From Prunella strophiata (Eukaryota; Chordata; Aves; Passeriformes; Prunellidae), in the NCBI GenBank assembly GCA_036583965.1, contig JAZBQD010000027.1, positions 29,209,001 through 29,273,000 on the forward strand: DNA of 64,000 bases. Reading direction: 5' to 3'. Numbering within the stretch: position 1 is the stretch's first letter; every line of letters begins with the position of its first letter. Below the pieces are notes generated by a model, which worked only from the letters and a program-made list of their open reading frames with translations, made no database searches and was not told the origin of the DNA. Made by a program: the position numbers and the translations under genes. This document shows positions 1-13,300 of the stretch, piece after piece.

Positions 1-1252
1 ATTTTCACTGAGAGCCTACAGGAGCAAGAGCCTCTTGGAAGTCAGCAACTGTATGTCCAGCGTGAGGGGCTGGGACAGAGATAATAAGAAGGAATACTAA
101 TACTAAGGAAAATCTCAATGAGAAAAGATAATTCTCAAACTCTCCTGACAGGCTTTTTTTTGGTCCTTCTGGCATTACAGGGTCTAGTTTCCTCTGAGAG
201 CTGCTGACAACACAACTCAGCTGGAGCTCAGACGTGGGGGAAAGAGAAGAAGGACCACCACAGCATCCTTCATTCAAGCATCACACAGCTACACTGGTTT
301 GGCCTCTACATCCACTTGGGTGTGCAGTGGCTGGGGAGTGAGACAGAGAGGGAGCAAGCTGAGTCTTTGCTCCTATTGACCATGCAGTGATCCCCATGGA
401 CACATAACCCTGCCCAGAGGGCTCTAAAATAATGTGTGATGGATGCCTGTGGTACCCTTGGAATCTGTTGTGCTCACTGGGATGATTCAAGGGCACAATA
501 ACATTTTTTCTCAAACCCCAGAATCCTGATCCAGATCCACACCCTAACAAGAACAAGGCAAAGCACTGGCAAATACCAAGGGCAAAACTTGGTCCCTGCC
601 AGATGCCCAAATCACCTTGAGGTGGGAGGCTCCCTGCCTGGGGAGCTCTCTCCTGGCATGGCCTGGGTGTTTGGCTTCTCTCTCTGTCCTTCCAGCTCAG
701 CAAGGAAGGGAAAAATCCCTGCTCCTCCCGCCCTGACCTGTGCTTTTCCCAACGGTTTGTACTTCACAGCAGCATGGGTGTGTGATAAAGGATATCCTTT
801 CTCAGCTTCATCAAGAGCAAAGAAAATATAATATATATTTATATATATATTATATATATGTATATAGATTATAATTAAGTTTAAATATTTGCAGAGAGAT
901 CACGACTACCTCGACCTTGCTAAAAGAAGTCTGTACAGCAGAGAGGGTGAATAGTGACAGAGACAGACACCCAGGAGCCGGCCCAGGACGAACATCCATG
1001 GCGGCGCCCGGGCTCTGGGCGCGGACGGGCCCCACACCCCGGCCTGAGCGCCTCGTGTGGGCTCCGGAGGGAGCAGCGATCGGAAGGGGGCCATCCGCCC
1101 GCCCTGCTGGGCTCCTCGGTGGCCTGGGCTCGTCCCTCTGCCCGGCTGTCCCTCACGCTCCTGCCCCCTCGGCCCCGCCGTCGCCACGGCCCCGCTGCTG
1201 CCCCTCGGCTCCCCCGGCGCCGCCTGACCCACAGAGGCCCCTCATGGCGCCG
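1..1252 (-). other. PAPPA2: Presumed PAPPA2 3' UTR and flank
   Basis: This follows the stop codon in transcript direction. The first ~260 bases (990-1252) are very GC- and CpG-rich. Beyond that, 824-870 is an AT-rich simple repeat. I found no AATAAA or ATTAAA on the minus strand here; weak variants (TATAAA, AATATA) occur only inside the AT repeat, so the 3' end of the transcript is not placed. No coding sequence is supported in 1-820. Confidence 0.5.
824..870. repeat. AT-rich dinucleotide repeat
   Basis: Mostly alternating A and T with a few interruptions; simple-sequence DNA in the PAPPA2 3' flank. Confidence 0.85.
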
Positions 1253-1300
1253 CTACTGGTTCTCCTCGGCCGCCGGGTCGCGGCAAGTGCACTCGTCCTG
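990..1300. promoter_or_regulatory. CpG-rich block over the terminal exon and 3' UTR
   Basis: Dense CpG dinucleotides and roughly 70 percent or more GC by eye, in a window that is otherwise about 45-50 percent GC. It covers the stop codon and proximal 3' UTR, not a recognised gene start. It could be a small CpG island (orphan promoter or enhancer) or a GC-rich pocket caused by recombination-linked base composition. Function is not shown by sequence. Confidence 0.4.
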
Positions 1301-1327
1301 GTCGCAGTCAGCAGCAAACGGGATCAC
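1253..1327 (-). CDS. PAPPA2: PAPPA2 window exon 19: C-terminal tail and stop
   Basis: Final coding exon: [15 protein letters not shown], then RDPAAEENQ and stop TAG at 1253-1255. The tail completes the cysteines around LNR3 and ends in the same EENQ as human. It is 75 nt and phase 0. The real acceptor is CCTCCCAG|GTGATCCC at 1327/1328. The acceptor plus about the first 20 exon bases recur seven more times just upstream in transcript order (1361-1733), so acceptor choice here is unusually ambiguous; only the copy at 1327 leads into the conserved tail. Confidence 0.96.
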   Translation of the reverse strand: MIPFAADCDQDECTCRDPAAEENQ

Positions 1328-4300
1328 CTGGGAGGGGAACAAAGGGACATCTCAGTCTCAGCAGCAAACGGGATCACCTGAGAGGGGAACAAAGGGACAG
1401 GACAGCTCAGTCTCAGCAGCAAACGGGATCACCTGAGAGGGGAAAAAAGGGACAGAACAGCTCAGTCTCAGCAGTAACGGGATCACCTGAGAGGGGAACA
1501 AAGGGACAGGACAGCTCAGTCTCATCAGCAAACGGGATCACCTGAGAGGGGAACAAAGGGACAGCTCAGTCTCAGCAGCAAACGGGATCACCTGGGAGGG
1601 GAACAAAGGGACAGGACGGCTCAGTCTCATCAGCAAACGGGATCACCTGAGAGGGGAACAAAGGGACAGCTCAGTCTCAGCAGCAAACGGGATCACCTGG
1701 GAGGGGGACAAAGGGACAGGACAGCTCAGTCTCCGCCCTGGGACGCCCCCCTGCCCCCCCCCCGAGGCCTCTCCAAGCTGCTATGGACAAACAGACATTT
1801 TAGGCCGTGCTCTGTTGTTGGCACTGCCAGGCTCTGCGCTCACTGAGGAATGGGCTCTGGTACAACCTGTCCCCAGCTCAGTTTTGTTCTCAGCCTTTTA
1901 CTTTTTGTTAATGTGCTTCGAATTTTGCAGCCAATGGTGGGGTTGAATCTTGTCCCCCAAATGTCAAACCCTGGGAAGAAGTGTCCCCTGATGGGTGTAA
2001 GACACTCAGACTAGGCCTGGCAGTGGTGAGGCACTTCCAGATTAAAGTTTTACTTTGGTTTATTAGTTCTAAAGTTTTACTTTGGTTCCTCTTAGAAAAC
2101 CCCCTTCATCCATGCCTGAACCTGTGGACTGTCAGCTACTCCTGACTCTTCCAGCAATGCACAAAGATAACAGAGCCTTGTCTTCTGCAGCTCTTAGAGG
2201 AACTCAACCAAGCTCTCAATGGCAAGGCTCACCTCCACACTGCCCAACATAAAAGCCAAGGTAGGTGCATTGTCCTTGTGCACTGTGGATGAAGGAAAGC
2301 CAGGCAGGATGGAGGCTCTGTGAGCAGGAACAGCCTTCCATGGGGCAGGCAGTGGGTTCATCTAGGGCCACTCACAAGCTGTGCAGCTTTGAGACACCCC
2401 GTGCAGGTTGGGAGGCTCATTTCACATTACTTTCTCTACAATAACTGCATGTAACCGAGCAAGCCTGTGTCCCCTTAGCTGCTGGTAGCAGAGAAAGGAG
2501 GGAGGGCATACACTTAGCATCTGACTCCTGGTTGACAGTGGCCTGGTAATGAGCCATGGGAGCCGAGAAAACAGTTTTCTTCAGAGGTTTTATACACACC
2601 AGGCTCAGAGCCAGGAGTTTTTCTTACTGTGAAAACATTTGATTTTTCACAGACTGGATCAGCAAAGGAAGGGCTGGAGTGCTTTGGGGATTTTTTGATG
2701 TTTAAAGCCTGTATTTCTCCATCTGCCTTAACAGGGATGTGCTGGAGGCTTTTTGAGCAGAAGATCTAGAACCTGTGGGGGATGCAAGCTGGGTCTGGGA
2801 GCCACGGGACTGAACCCCCTCACTTTCTGCTGTGAACCCATCCTTTATTTTGGCCATGCCTTGCTCTGAGATGTCATGATATTGTTGTGGGGATTTCACT
2901 CATCGCTTGGGTGTAAAGCCTCTTCTTTCCTATCTCAAGTGGATCTTCCCAGGATTTTATTTTTCCTTTTCTCTGTGTATGTATGCGTGATGAAAGGAGA
3001 AATGATTCAAGCTCCACAACAAAGATGAGAAGATCCAAATTCACATATTTTCGCAGTGAGAAATTATTTCATGCCCTGTGATTTGTTTTGCTGTTGGATA
3101 TGATTAGGAAGAATGGGCTGTGAGTGCTGGATAGCAAGTTAGGTGGGAGGGAAGATTGTGATGGGAGACAAGGGTCTGTGCAACCCCAATGCCAAGTTGC
3201 TCCCTCTATACTATTCTTCCCTCCTTCCCTCCTCAGAGAGGGAGGAAAACATCACTTGTAGCAGATGCCAGTGGACCACACCAAAAATCCCCTGAGACAG
3301 CTCAATTACACAAGGTGACTTCTGACTCACCATGTCTAGCACTATGTCCTATGGAAGCCATTGCTTTGGGACACGTTTCCCAAAACAAGAGGAAATCCCA
3401 TGAAGCTCAGTGGGAGCTGGGCTGAGGTTTCAATCACACTGGCCTGAGTCCAAGCCCCGCTCTTAATCAGTGCAATGATGTCCATCAGCTTCAGCTGGCT
3501 TTGGTTTAAAATCGTGCGTTTGTTCTCCGTTCATGGGAGAATTACACTGCAGGCTCGGTTCCACAGCCAGCAAAGCCAAAGAACATAGGCAGCAGTCACC
3601 CCTGAACCCACAGGTCCTGGCCAAGGCCAGAGGAGGTGCTCTCTTACCTTCCTGGAGGACAGTGTGGAGGAGCAGCAGTCCCCGCCGTCATACTGGCAGT
3701 ACGCCCGGTTGTTGATGGTGTCACACCAGCCGTCTGCTTGGAAGGGCTAGGGCAGAGGAAGAAGGCTTTGTGAAAGGTTGTTCAAAAGCATAAGGTTGCC
3801 CCCAAAAGCAGAGGTCCCAGGTCCTCAGCAAGGCCCACTTCCACCATACACAACCCCCTCTTCAAAGCCAAAGGGCACCAGATATCCCAGCTGGTGTGGA
3901 TGGAGCAACGGGTGCTCCAACGGCAGCAGCTAGAGGATCGTGGAATTGTGTCAGAAGTGTTAAATGGCACGAGCAGCCATTCAGAAAACCAGTTTATTGT
4001 TGTTTATTACATGAGTCATCTGATCAGAGAAGAAGCAACTGGGGCTGAGAAGCAGCCAGCGATGGCTGAAGAACTATCCCGTGCAGCGGCTGTGACCAGC
4101 GCCACGCATGGGAAGCACTCGCAAGGAGGCGTCAGGAGCAGTCAGCAGCCAAGGTTTATTTATCACAGATCTACACCAGCACTGCCAAGCAGCCACTGAA
4201 CCAGCTACAGGATGGAGAAGCCATTTCTTCATAGAGTGATTAGTAATGAAATGCTTCTTTCACTTCAGGCTCTGTGATTGTACTTACTGGCCCAGCAACC

Positions 4301-7300
4301 ATGGCTGACCTCCAGGACGTTTTCCATCAGAATCTTGGAATCACTGGATGGTTTTGATTGGAAGGAGCCTTAAAGACCATCTCATTCCAACACCCCTGCC
4401 ATAGGCAGGGACATCTTCCATTAGACCAGGTGTCCAAGCCCTGTCCAATCTGGTCTTGAACATCTCCAGGGATAGGGCGGCCACAATTCCTCTGGACAGC
4501 CTGTGCCTGTGTCCCACCACCCTCAGAGTCAAAAATTTCCTCCTAATATCTAGTCTAAACCCACCCTCTTTCAGTTTAAAGCTATCTACCCCTTATCCTG
4601 TCACTCCATGCCCTTGCCAAAAGTCCCTCCCTGACCCTTGTGCAGCCCCTTTTAGTCCTGGAAGGTGCTTTAAGGTCTCCACAGTCTTCTCTTCTCCAGA
4701 CTGAACAGGGCTGTTGGTGGAAATTTGGCTGTCCTGTTGCTCATGGAAGCAGCTGACCCATTTCATTGGATCTGGTTGGCCCCAAACAACAACCAAAATC
4801 CCAAAAATGCCCAGAGTCAGCCTTTGATGATGGACACTAACATGTAGCACCCTTAAACTGAATGAGAGCCTGCTGAAAAATGTCACTGCACCGCAATAGC
4901 CCTGCATCCACTGTGCCAAAGCCAACATGTGGGCCTGGTGATAATACCAGTAATTCACATGAAAAAACCATGCCAAAACCAGAGAACCCATGTGGCTTTT
5001 TGTCCTTGTGACTCAAAAGGAACAGAAATGGGCTCAACACAAGCTAATAACACTTTAGGAAGTAGCAGCAGGGATTATGGCAAACCACCAAGTCTTGTCT
5101 CTGCTATCAGTAGCACAGGCCACAGGCCAAATTCAGGCAGCCACAGAGAGATCACAATAGCCTGGAAGATTTTGGAAGAGCAGAAGAAAGAGCACACCTT
5201 CCTACAGCTGAGAAATTGAGGCACAGCCGAGGTGGGTAGCTCATTCCAAAACAAGAAGGGATTTGACTCAAATCATTGCTGTCACAAACCGCATCCAGAG
5301 GAGACCAGGGTGCAATTTCTTCAAGGCAACAGCTTTAACACTCCTCTTCCACTAAAAAGCATCAGGTGGGTCTTAAATGACTGTGATCAAAGAAGGCTTC
5401 TTAGACTCGAAGCAGCTCTGAGCACCGGGAGGGCCAGGGCAGGGATGTTGGGGCTGGCAGGTGCCAGGATGCAGTCGGGACTGGCCGGGGCCGCTGGCAG
5501 GGGAAGGCTTTTCTGGGTGTGATTTGCTTTTGCAGCCTTCCACACGGTGGAGTTTTTCCTTGAGCTTTGTGTCATGACTCACTGGCAAAACAACACCCGT
5601 AGCTTTGGTAGTTTCCATACAATTATGGGGAGGTTTGCCCATCCCGGCTGCACAGGTCTGAAACGATTTCCAGATCTTGCGTGCAAGGTGGGGGGAGGAC
5701 AGAGGCAGGGACAGCATGGGGAAGGAGAGGCTCCCAGTCTCTCACTACACCTATCAGGGCTAACTGCCCCCTCCTCTCACCCAGCCGGAGCCCGTACCCC
5801 ACCCTAAACAAATACAGGCTCCTATGGCAACACTTGTTGGGGAAACTTAACAACTCATGCTCCAAATTACATTGGAAAAACACATGAAGGGAAAATAAAA
5901 AATGACTAATTGGACTCGAGGCTCAGGAGAGCCAGGCACAGGGTTTGGGGATTTCTGTCCCTGCTCCTTGCCTAGAGTTTGAAGAACACGGTGACTCCTG
6001 TGCCTTTGCCTTACTGACAACCTCCACATGGTTTTGTCTTTGCAAGCAGAAAGAACAAAGTAAGGTGCTGGTTACCCTCGAGGGCACAGGAGCCCTTGTA
6101 CTTGCATCAGTCTCATTTTGGCCTTGCAGGAATCATGGCAAGGGAGGACACAGCAAGGGTAGGTATGTGAGAGAGCAGAACCCATACAGAGCCTGTTCAG
6201 CCTGTGCTTGAGATGTGTGACTCTACAGAAAGCAATGCCAGTGGTGGGAAAAGGCAGTTTGCTCACGTCTGCAACTCTCAGGAACACCTGATGATGTTTT
6301 AAGATGCTGTCAAGAAAAAGGAAAACACCGATGCCCAGCTGTGCCACATGAAGGTGATGGATGTGATCCAGGGAAACGGTCAGCTGGGTCTCAGCTGCCA
6401 GAATACGCATCCTCCAGTGTGTGGGGAGGGGAGGGGTGGTGTGCTGGTTGAAACATCTCTTATAAACAGGGAAAAAATGAATAAGGTGCTTGCAGCAGGC
6501 GCTCTGCGCTGTGTTGAGTGGCGGGAGCTGCTGGGCCAGGCGGCGTGCCACCGAGGCAGCCAGGGAGACGGGCTGTGTCAGCGGATCTCCCGCTCGGCCA
6601 TCCATCTTCCCTGTTTGTTCAGACAGCAGCTCCGCCGGGGCGTGTGGCAGCACGTGGAGGTGCAGCGTCTGGCACTGCCGGGCCGGAGCCCTGCGCTGCC
6701 GGCACAAAAATAGTAACGGCGAATCGAGTGCTTGGCAATTTAAATAGGCTAAAAAAACACAGGCTCGCAAAGCTGGGAGCAGGCACAGATGAAAAGAGGG
6801 AAAAAAAATTGAAGGGGAAAAAGAATGAAAGAGGGGAAAAATATTGCAGGCAAAGGAAGGATGCGAGAAAGGACTGGTTAGATCCCAGTGCATCCCAGAC
6901 AGAAGCATCTCTGAGTGCTCAGTGGTGGAGTTTCACTCAAGGATGCTGGGAGATGTCATGGAGGGAGCAGTTCCTGTCCACAGTATTTTTCCACAACCCT
7001 TGAAGAGTCCCCAGGCTGGCTCCATCCCTGGGGTTCCATCCTGCCCAGCAGGGAATCCCCAGTGCCATCAGTGAGGCAGGCAGGGTCAGGGTATTTTTCT
7101 TCAGATCCACCTTACATGCAGTGTGATTCAGCATGGAAGAGCATGAAAGGGTCCAGCAAGTGAGAGAAAGGTGGATCATGAAGACTTAACCACAGATCAC
7201 ATCAGTGTTGGACACATTTCAGTGCTGCATTGCTGGTGTTTGATACACATGATTTTCCAGGAATGCAGGTTTTGCTCTGGTTGAGCACACTTGAAGGCCC

Positions 7301-10300
7301 AGCACCTTGCTTTTGGCCATGCCCCGTTCCAGATGCTTTGGAGGAAGGTGGAAAAAAGGAAGAAAAAAAAAAAAAATCAGCATTCACCTGGGCAACTGTG
7401 TAAGTGAGGAGTTTAAAGACTCCCCTGATCTGCCACTGAGATGGAAAGTGCTTGTCATTTCTATCTGTACACAGCCATTGAAAGACTAGATCCCAGTCTC
7501 AGGGAGTCAAGTCCAGCCTTAAGAAGCAAAATGCTGTCTCCCAGACTGGTCCTGGGCTTTGTGACTCTGCTGATCCATCCAAGGAGGGTGCATAGTTTGC
7601 TTTCATGGAGCTTCTAAGTCAGCATGAATTTTGCTGTCCTTTAATTTTTCCCTTTGGGAATTGGTGTTCTGGGCATCAAGCTCAGACCGTCTGCATGCTA
7701 ATTCAACCATGTGGCTGAGAAGATGCATGTGTTTTTGCCCTCCTCAGCTGTCACTTTGAAAGCAGCCCCAGAGAAACAGGGGAACCACCATTTGGGCAGG
7801 GGCCAGCCCTGGAAAAGCTGCTGCTGCCCTCAGACTCATGCCTTGTGCATCAGCTTCACCACCGGTAATTCTGCTCCTGGGATGGATGAGTCACTGGTGG
7901 TGGGAAGATGAGTTGGAAACCCCATCCCTTTGGTGGCAGGGGCATGTCAGCCCAAACCAGCCTTCACAGAACCTGAGTTGCCCCAGGGCTGGAGAGTGCT
8001 ACAGCTGCAGGGGTGTTATGCATGCAAGAGAAGCTGTGTCCCAGGTGAAGGTGCTGCCCATGGCAGGGAGGAACAGGCAGGGTGTGTGGGGACAGGGAAG
8101 TATGGACAGGCTGCAGTAGCCCTTGGAGAGGCACAGGGCAGCTTCTCCTTTCCCCCCACCTCAGTCATTAGCAAGATCATTCCAAAAGCTCTGGGAGGTC
8201 CCTGTGAGGACTTGAAGAGTGCCCAAAGCCTTGTTAAACATCTGGTTCGCTTAAAGCCCCAATACATCCACCACCCCAGCTGGGGTCCCTGAAAATTCCC
8301 CCTCCCATCCCTGTCCAAATCCATACAACATCCTTCCAAACCACTGTTCCCCTGCAGAAAGCTGTCAGTCCTTAAAGCCAGAGAGATGTGACAGGAGCTG
8401 GCTAATGGGATGCTACAGCACCGTGTCCCTAGGACACATCCCTTTCCTTACACACATTCACACTGGTGAGGCAGAGAGCCCGGTCATTCTTGGCTCTCCC
8501 TGCTTGCCCAGGGAAGTTGACTGGGAATGCAGACTGTGGGAGGAAATGACAATGTTCATTGTTTGGATTAAATATTTTTCTTGGCCCTCTCTCTGTTGCA
8601 GTGTCTTTTATTTTATTTTTCCTCCCCCCCTTGACACCCCAAGCACATTCACTTTCCTTCTCTCTTTTTGGAGGCTCTTTGGCACAAGGAGGAAATCAGC
8701 TCTGAAAAACAGAGAGGGACAGAGAGGGAACAGGTCTGGCTTATGCTCAGAAAGTTTTTTGGGATGTTTTTGTGCCCTGAGACACCCTGAGCAGTAGCAA
8801 GGTCTACCTGGCCCATTGTAAAGAAGGAAGCAGGGTGAGCACTACCCAGAGGAAAAGACCTTTAGAAATTTGGAAACAGGAACCTGGGACCAAGTGGCCT
8901 GAAGAAGAGAAACAAAATCCTACAGACTTAGTGCTTCATTGTCCATCTTTATGTCTTCCAGTTTCTGTCCCCTGAGCCATCCCTCTGCTCCTTTTGAACT
9001 GTGGCAGCTGTCCCTTGGAGGTACATGCCTATTGCATGGCTTGTTGTCCCCATCATGGAACTGCCCCATCACCTCAAACACAGACAAAAAGCAAAATAGA
9101 GAAATTCCAGCTGCTTCTGAGCCTGCTGGTGTCCCTGAGCCACTCATCAGCTAAGCATGCAGATCCTTTATACCACATCTCAGGTCTCCAGAAACATCTG
9201 TTCCAGCTCCAATGTCTTCTCCCCAAGTCTCCCTACAGAAACAGAGGTTTGCTGCTTGAGAACATTCTCCATGTACCTGAATGAACACTTCAGGGAAGAG
9301 GTGGTGGGCTGGTGGGTTGTGACATCCTGCTGTCTCATTTCAGCTCATGGACCATCACTGGTACTGCCATACCACCTCCCAGAAGTATTGGTGTGGAGCT
9401 CTAGGTGTTCTTCAGGACACTGGGGTCCCTTGGACACGGGTTTCCTGCAAGCAGCTGGGCACATTTGAACCAGTCTGTGCTGAGGTTGTGCAGGATTGGT
9501 GTCTGTACGGGGGATGGAGTACACAGAGGCTCCATAGGCTGCTGTCAATGGCCATCCTGGGAGAGCAGGTCCTGGCCTTCACTGAAAGTGCTTCTGTGTC
9601 CCAGGCCAGGATTTGGCTTGGACACACTTCTGCTGCAGAAGTGAACATGTGGCACTTTGGACCCCTGAATGGGGATGTGTTTCATTATCCCTCTGCACTG
9701 TGCTGCTCAGAGACCTCATGTCTCAGCAGAGAGCCATCTGGAAAGGTCTTTGCACAGTCCAAGAACAAGAGGGAAGAAAGGGATGAAATGCTGGTATAGA
9801 TCACCACATCAGAGCATCTTTGCTTTCATCAAAACATCCATGTCTATGAACTATTCATGAGTTCCTCAGCCTTGTCCTTTTTACACCCTGATCTCAGTGC
9901 TAACAGAAGAGAAACAGGAAAGAACAGGGAGAGAGGAGCAGAGGAAGTTGCTGTGTGTCAGTAGTGCTCCTGGCAAGCATGGTGGCTCACCATTCACAGG
10001 GATACTGCTGGGACACACCAGAGAAGGCCACGAGCACCAGCCTGCCATCCTGTCCTCAGTGGCTCGCCTGCTGCATGGATTAGATCTCCTGCCAAGCCAT
10101 TTGTGCAAAATATGTTACAGGATAGAATGGGTTATGGAAAACAAGCCTTGAAAACCACAAGGGCCTCCTGACCCACTTGTATCTGATTTCTGCCAAGTTC
10201 TTGTTACAGATCTTAAACAGAAAGAAAAACAATGTACAAGGGATGAAGGAGCTGAAGGGGAATGAATATTCGTGTTGGAAGAGCAGTTGGCTGGGCTGTG

Positions 10301-13300
10301 CTTGGGGATGTTTATTATCAGAAACGACTCATTGATTTTTATTTCAGTGGGTGCTTTCAGTGGTTTTCCACTCCGTCTATACCACTGGCTGCACGATTGG
10401 GACTGCTGGGAGGGAGAAAACTGGGACAGGGATGAGGGGAAGGCACCTGAACTGGAGAGGGCAGAGAAGCAGCCATAGGTCAGCACATCCCAAGTGCAGG
10501 GCTACTGGGAATGTGGCTTCAGGGAGCTGAGGCTGCTCCCACCTCTTTGGGGCTCCACCACTATTGGTGGTGTGTCTGGGTGCTGGAGCCCTACCCATGC
10601 CAAAAGACCCCCCCCAGCTTTTGGGGTCCTGTGAGCCTGACCATGCAGATAGGGGAGGGGCACCTGTCCCTTGTCCTTGCACCATGCTGCTGTGATCATT
10701 TTATTCCCCTCTGCTTCGTCTCTTAATAAAATGATGCTGCTACAATCACACTCTATATGTGTGCAGGGGACCAGAGATCTTCTCACTGTTTAGGAAAAGC
10801 ACACCTCAGCTGAGATTTTTGGAAGAGGAATAGATTTCTTTGGGATCATCTCCTGGAAGGCTATATCCCATGCTGAGCAGCCTACACCACCCATGCCAAA
10901 AGCAGCATGAAAATGTACCCAGCAGGTACATAAAGAGCTCCCCAGCTTGCCTTCCACCTCCCCAACATGAAGGGCTTTGCCTTCACTAGTCAGAGGGCAG
11001 GTCTGATGCAGAAGTGACCACTACCTGCAGTCCCTTGCTCCTCATGCTCCCCCGCCATCTGTACAAGCTGCATTAAACAGGGTGGAAGGTACAGCACTGC
11101 CTGGTCCAAGAGAGAAGAAAGATGTGTGAATCATGAGAGGGTGACTAAATTCTGGCCATGCTGCTGTAGTTGCTCTAGAGAGTCTCCTTGGTGCAGCTGG
11201 GGTGCCTGTGGTCCTCATTGCCTTAAGCCTCAGAAGTACAGAAGACAATCTTTCCTGGAGCAGAGCATTCCACCAGCATCACGTTTCTTACCAGTTTCCT
11301 GTGTTGAGATTTGCCATGGTACAAAACCAGAGACCCACAAGCCTGGGATGAGTGAGAAGCAAGGGTCTCCAGCCCCACTGATACTGAGCAGCAGAGGCAG
11401 CTGGAGCCCAGTTGCAGGGCTGTCCCAGGGAACAAGTCTCACCCCGTCTCCCATCACATGACAGAACTGCAGATTTTGGGTGACACTTCCCACCATCCTT
11501 ATTAGATATGCCTTCCAAAGGGTTAATTCTGACTGAGAAATGCTGGACACAAGCCACAGGTGTGTCGAGTGAGGGTTTTGTGCATGCTGGTGGGAAGAGC
11601 TAAGGATCCTTCAGGGTCCTTCACTACCTGTTGGATCAAGAGACTCAGGAACAACTTGCAACCACAAACACACTTCAGTCCCTATTTAATCATTTCCATT
11701 GTAATACCTCAGGAAAACCACAAAAGAGAGAACAGATTAATGTTTTATGATTGTGATAACATGACCAGCAGCATGAGAGGGCAGCAAGACCTTGTCCTCA
11801 TGCAGGGGAGACCTGAGAAATTCCCAGCAGCTCATGCTCACAAGAGTGTTCTGTTCTCTGCCCATCTTCATCCAGAGCATGAGGCAGAGACCTCAAGTCA
11901 AAGTCCCTTCCAATTAACCCTTTGCTACTGCACATAATGACATGAAGCTGGAGGTGAAAATGAGGCCAGCATGTTGCACAACTTGTTGGCTGCCCAAAAA
12001 AAGCTGTCCAAGTTCACCCTGGTCACTGCAAGAGCAGCCTAGCTTTCCCTGAGTGCCTTTGAGCAGGACAGTGGTGGTTACCCTGTTCTGTGAATAACAT
12101 TGGGTAAACACAATGCTGATCAAACAAGTGAACTTTTGCACCTAAACCACATCTACAGTGTGAAGCACAGGAGCCCCTGTGGTGGGAGACAGAGGGGCAG
12201 AGTGGTGCAGGTGTAGGGCATTGCACAGACCACGAGGTGCTCATGCACAGACTACTTTGGACTGTGGCAGGAGCAGTCCAAGGGTGCAACCTGGATCTCT
12301 GTACATGCTGTCTCTTCCTCTGAAGTCAACAATCTCACTTGCTTTTGAGCACAGGAGGATGATACTTCAGAGGTGATCACCTTGGGATGGCTTAGGAGAA
12401 AGTGACCCAGATGCTGCAAACACCTCTCTCACAGCAGTCAAACACACCACCAGGACCAAAACCACCTCCTCCCAACCAACTCATGGTGGGAAGGAGGGGT
12501 TTCTCTCCTCCTCCACTCGCCTCTCCTGACAGCCCCAAGCCCCCTCCCTTGGTGCCGCCATCTGTTTTTCTACTGATGGCAGGGGACGAGATGTTCCGCT
12601 GGCCCTCGAAAGGCAAAGCGCGCTCGGCGCTAACTTGAATTCCTGACGGGCTCCTGGAAGGGTTTGCATCCCTCCCTCCCTCCTTCCCTCCCTCCCTCCC
12701 TGCCGTACGTGCCTCACTCCTCCAGCACTGGGGAACTTGGCAAGGCACAGCAAGAGAGCGGGAGGCAGATGGATGACCAGATTAACAGAAAGAGAAGGGA
12801 GAGGAGTGAGAGGATGAGCAGGCAGGCTGATCCACCGCCAGCATGGGATAAAGATGCGGTCCCTCTTTAGGGGAGGGAGGGAGAGTCCCTCTAATGCCAC
12901 TGCATGGTGACCTGGACTTTCCAATAATGGGGCAGAGCTCCAGATGGAGCTGGGAAGGTTGAGCCTTGGCTACTGCTCCCATGCCCTGGCCTGAAGTGAC
13001 TCCACCAAAGAGAGACAGTACAAGCTGCCAGGTGGCCTGGATTTCTGTTATGTAGGGTTGGTCCCCTCACTGAGGCATCCAGAAGAGAAAGCTTCCTGAT
13101 CCAACACACACTTGGCAGTCAATGGAGAGACAATGGAATCTCCAATGGACTCAGACCTGAGGTGACATGGACAGTCCACTGGAACGGCATTTCACTGCCC
13201 AATGATGGCAGAGTCTGGGCTCTTAAAGGAGGTGTCTCCATTGAGGGGCTCCCATGAAATGAGAGGGAACCTGGGACTAATATGACCCATGGACATAGCA

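Noticed and set aside
6072..6908. 278-codon minus-strand open frame
   Set aside because: No recognisable domain, low-complexity composition, and it overlaps a CpG-rich patch where stops are rarer. No splice or homology support.
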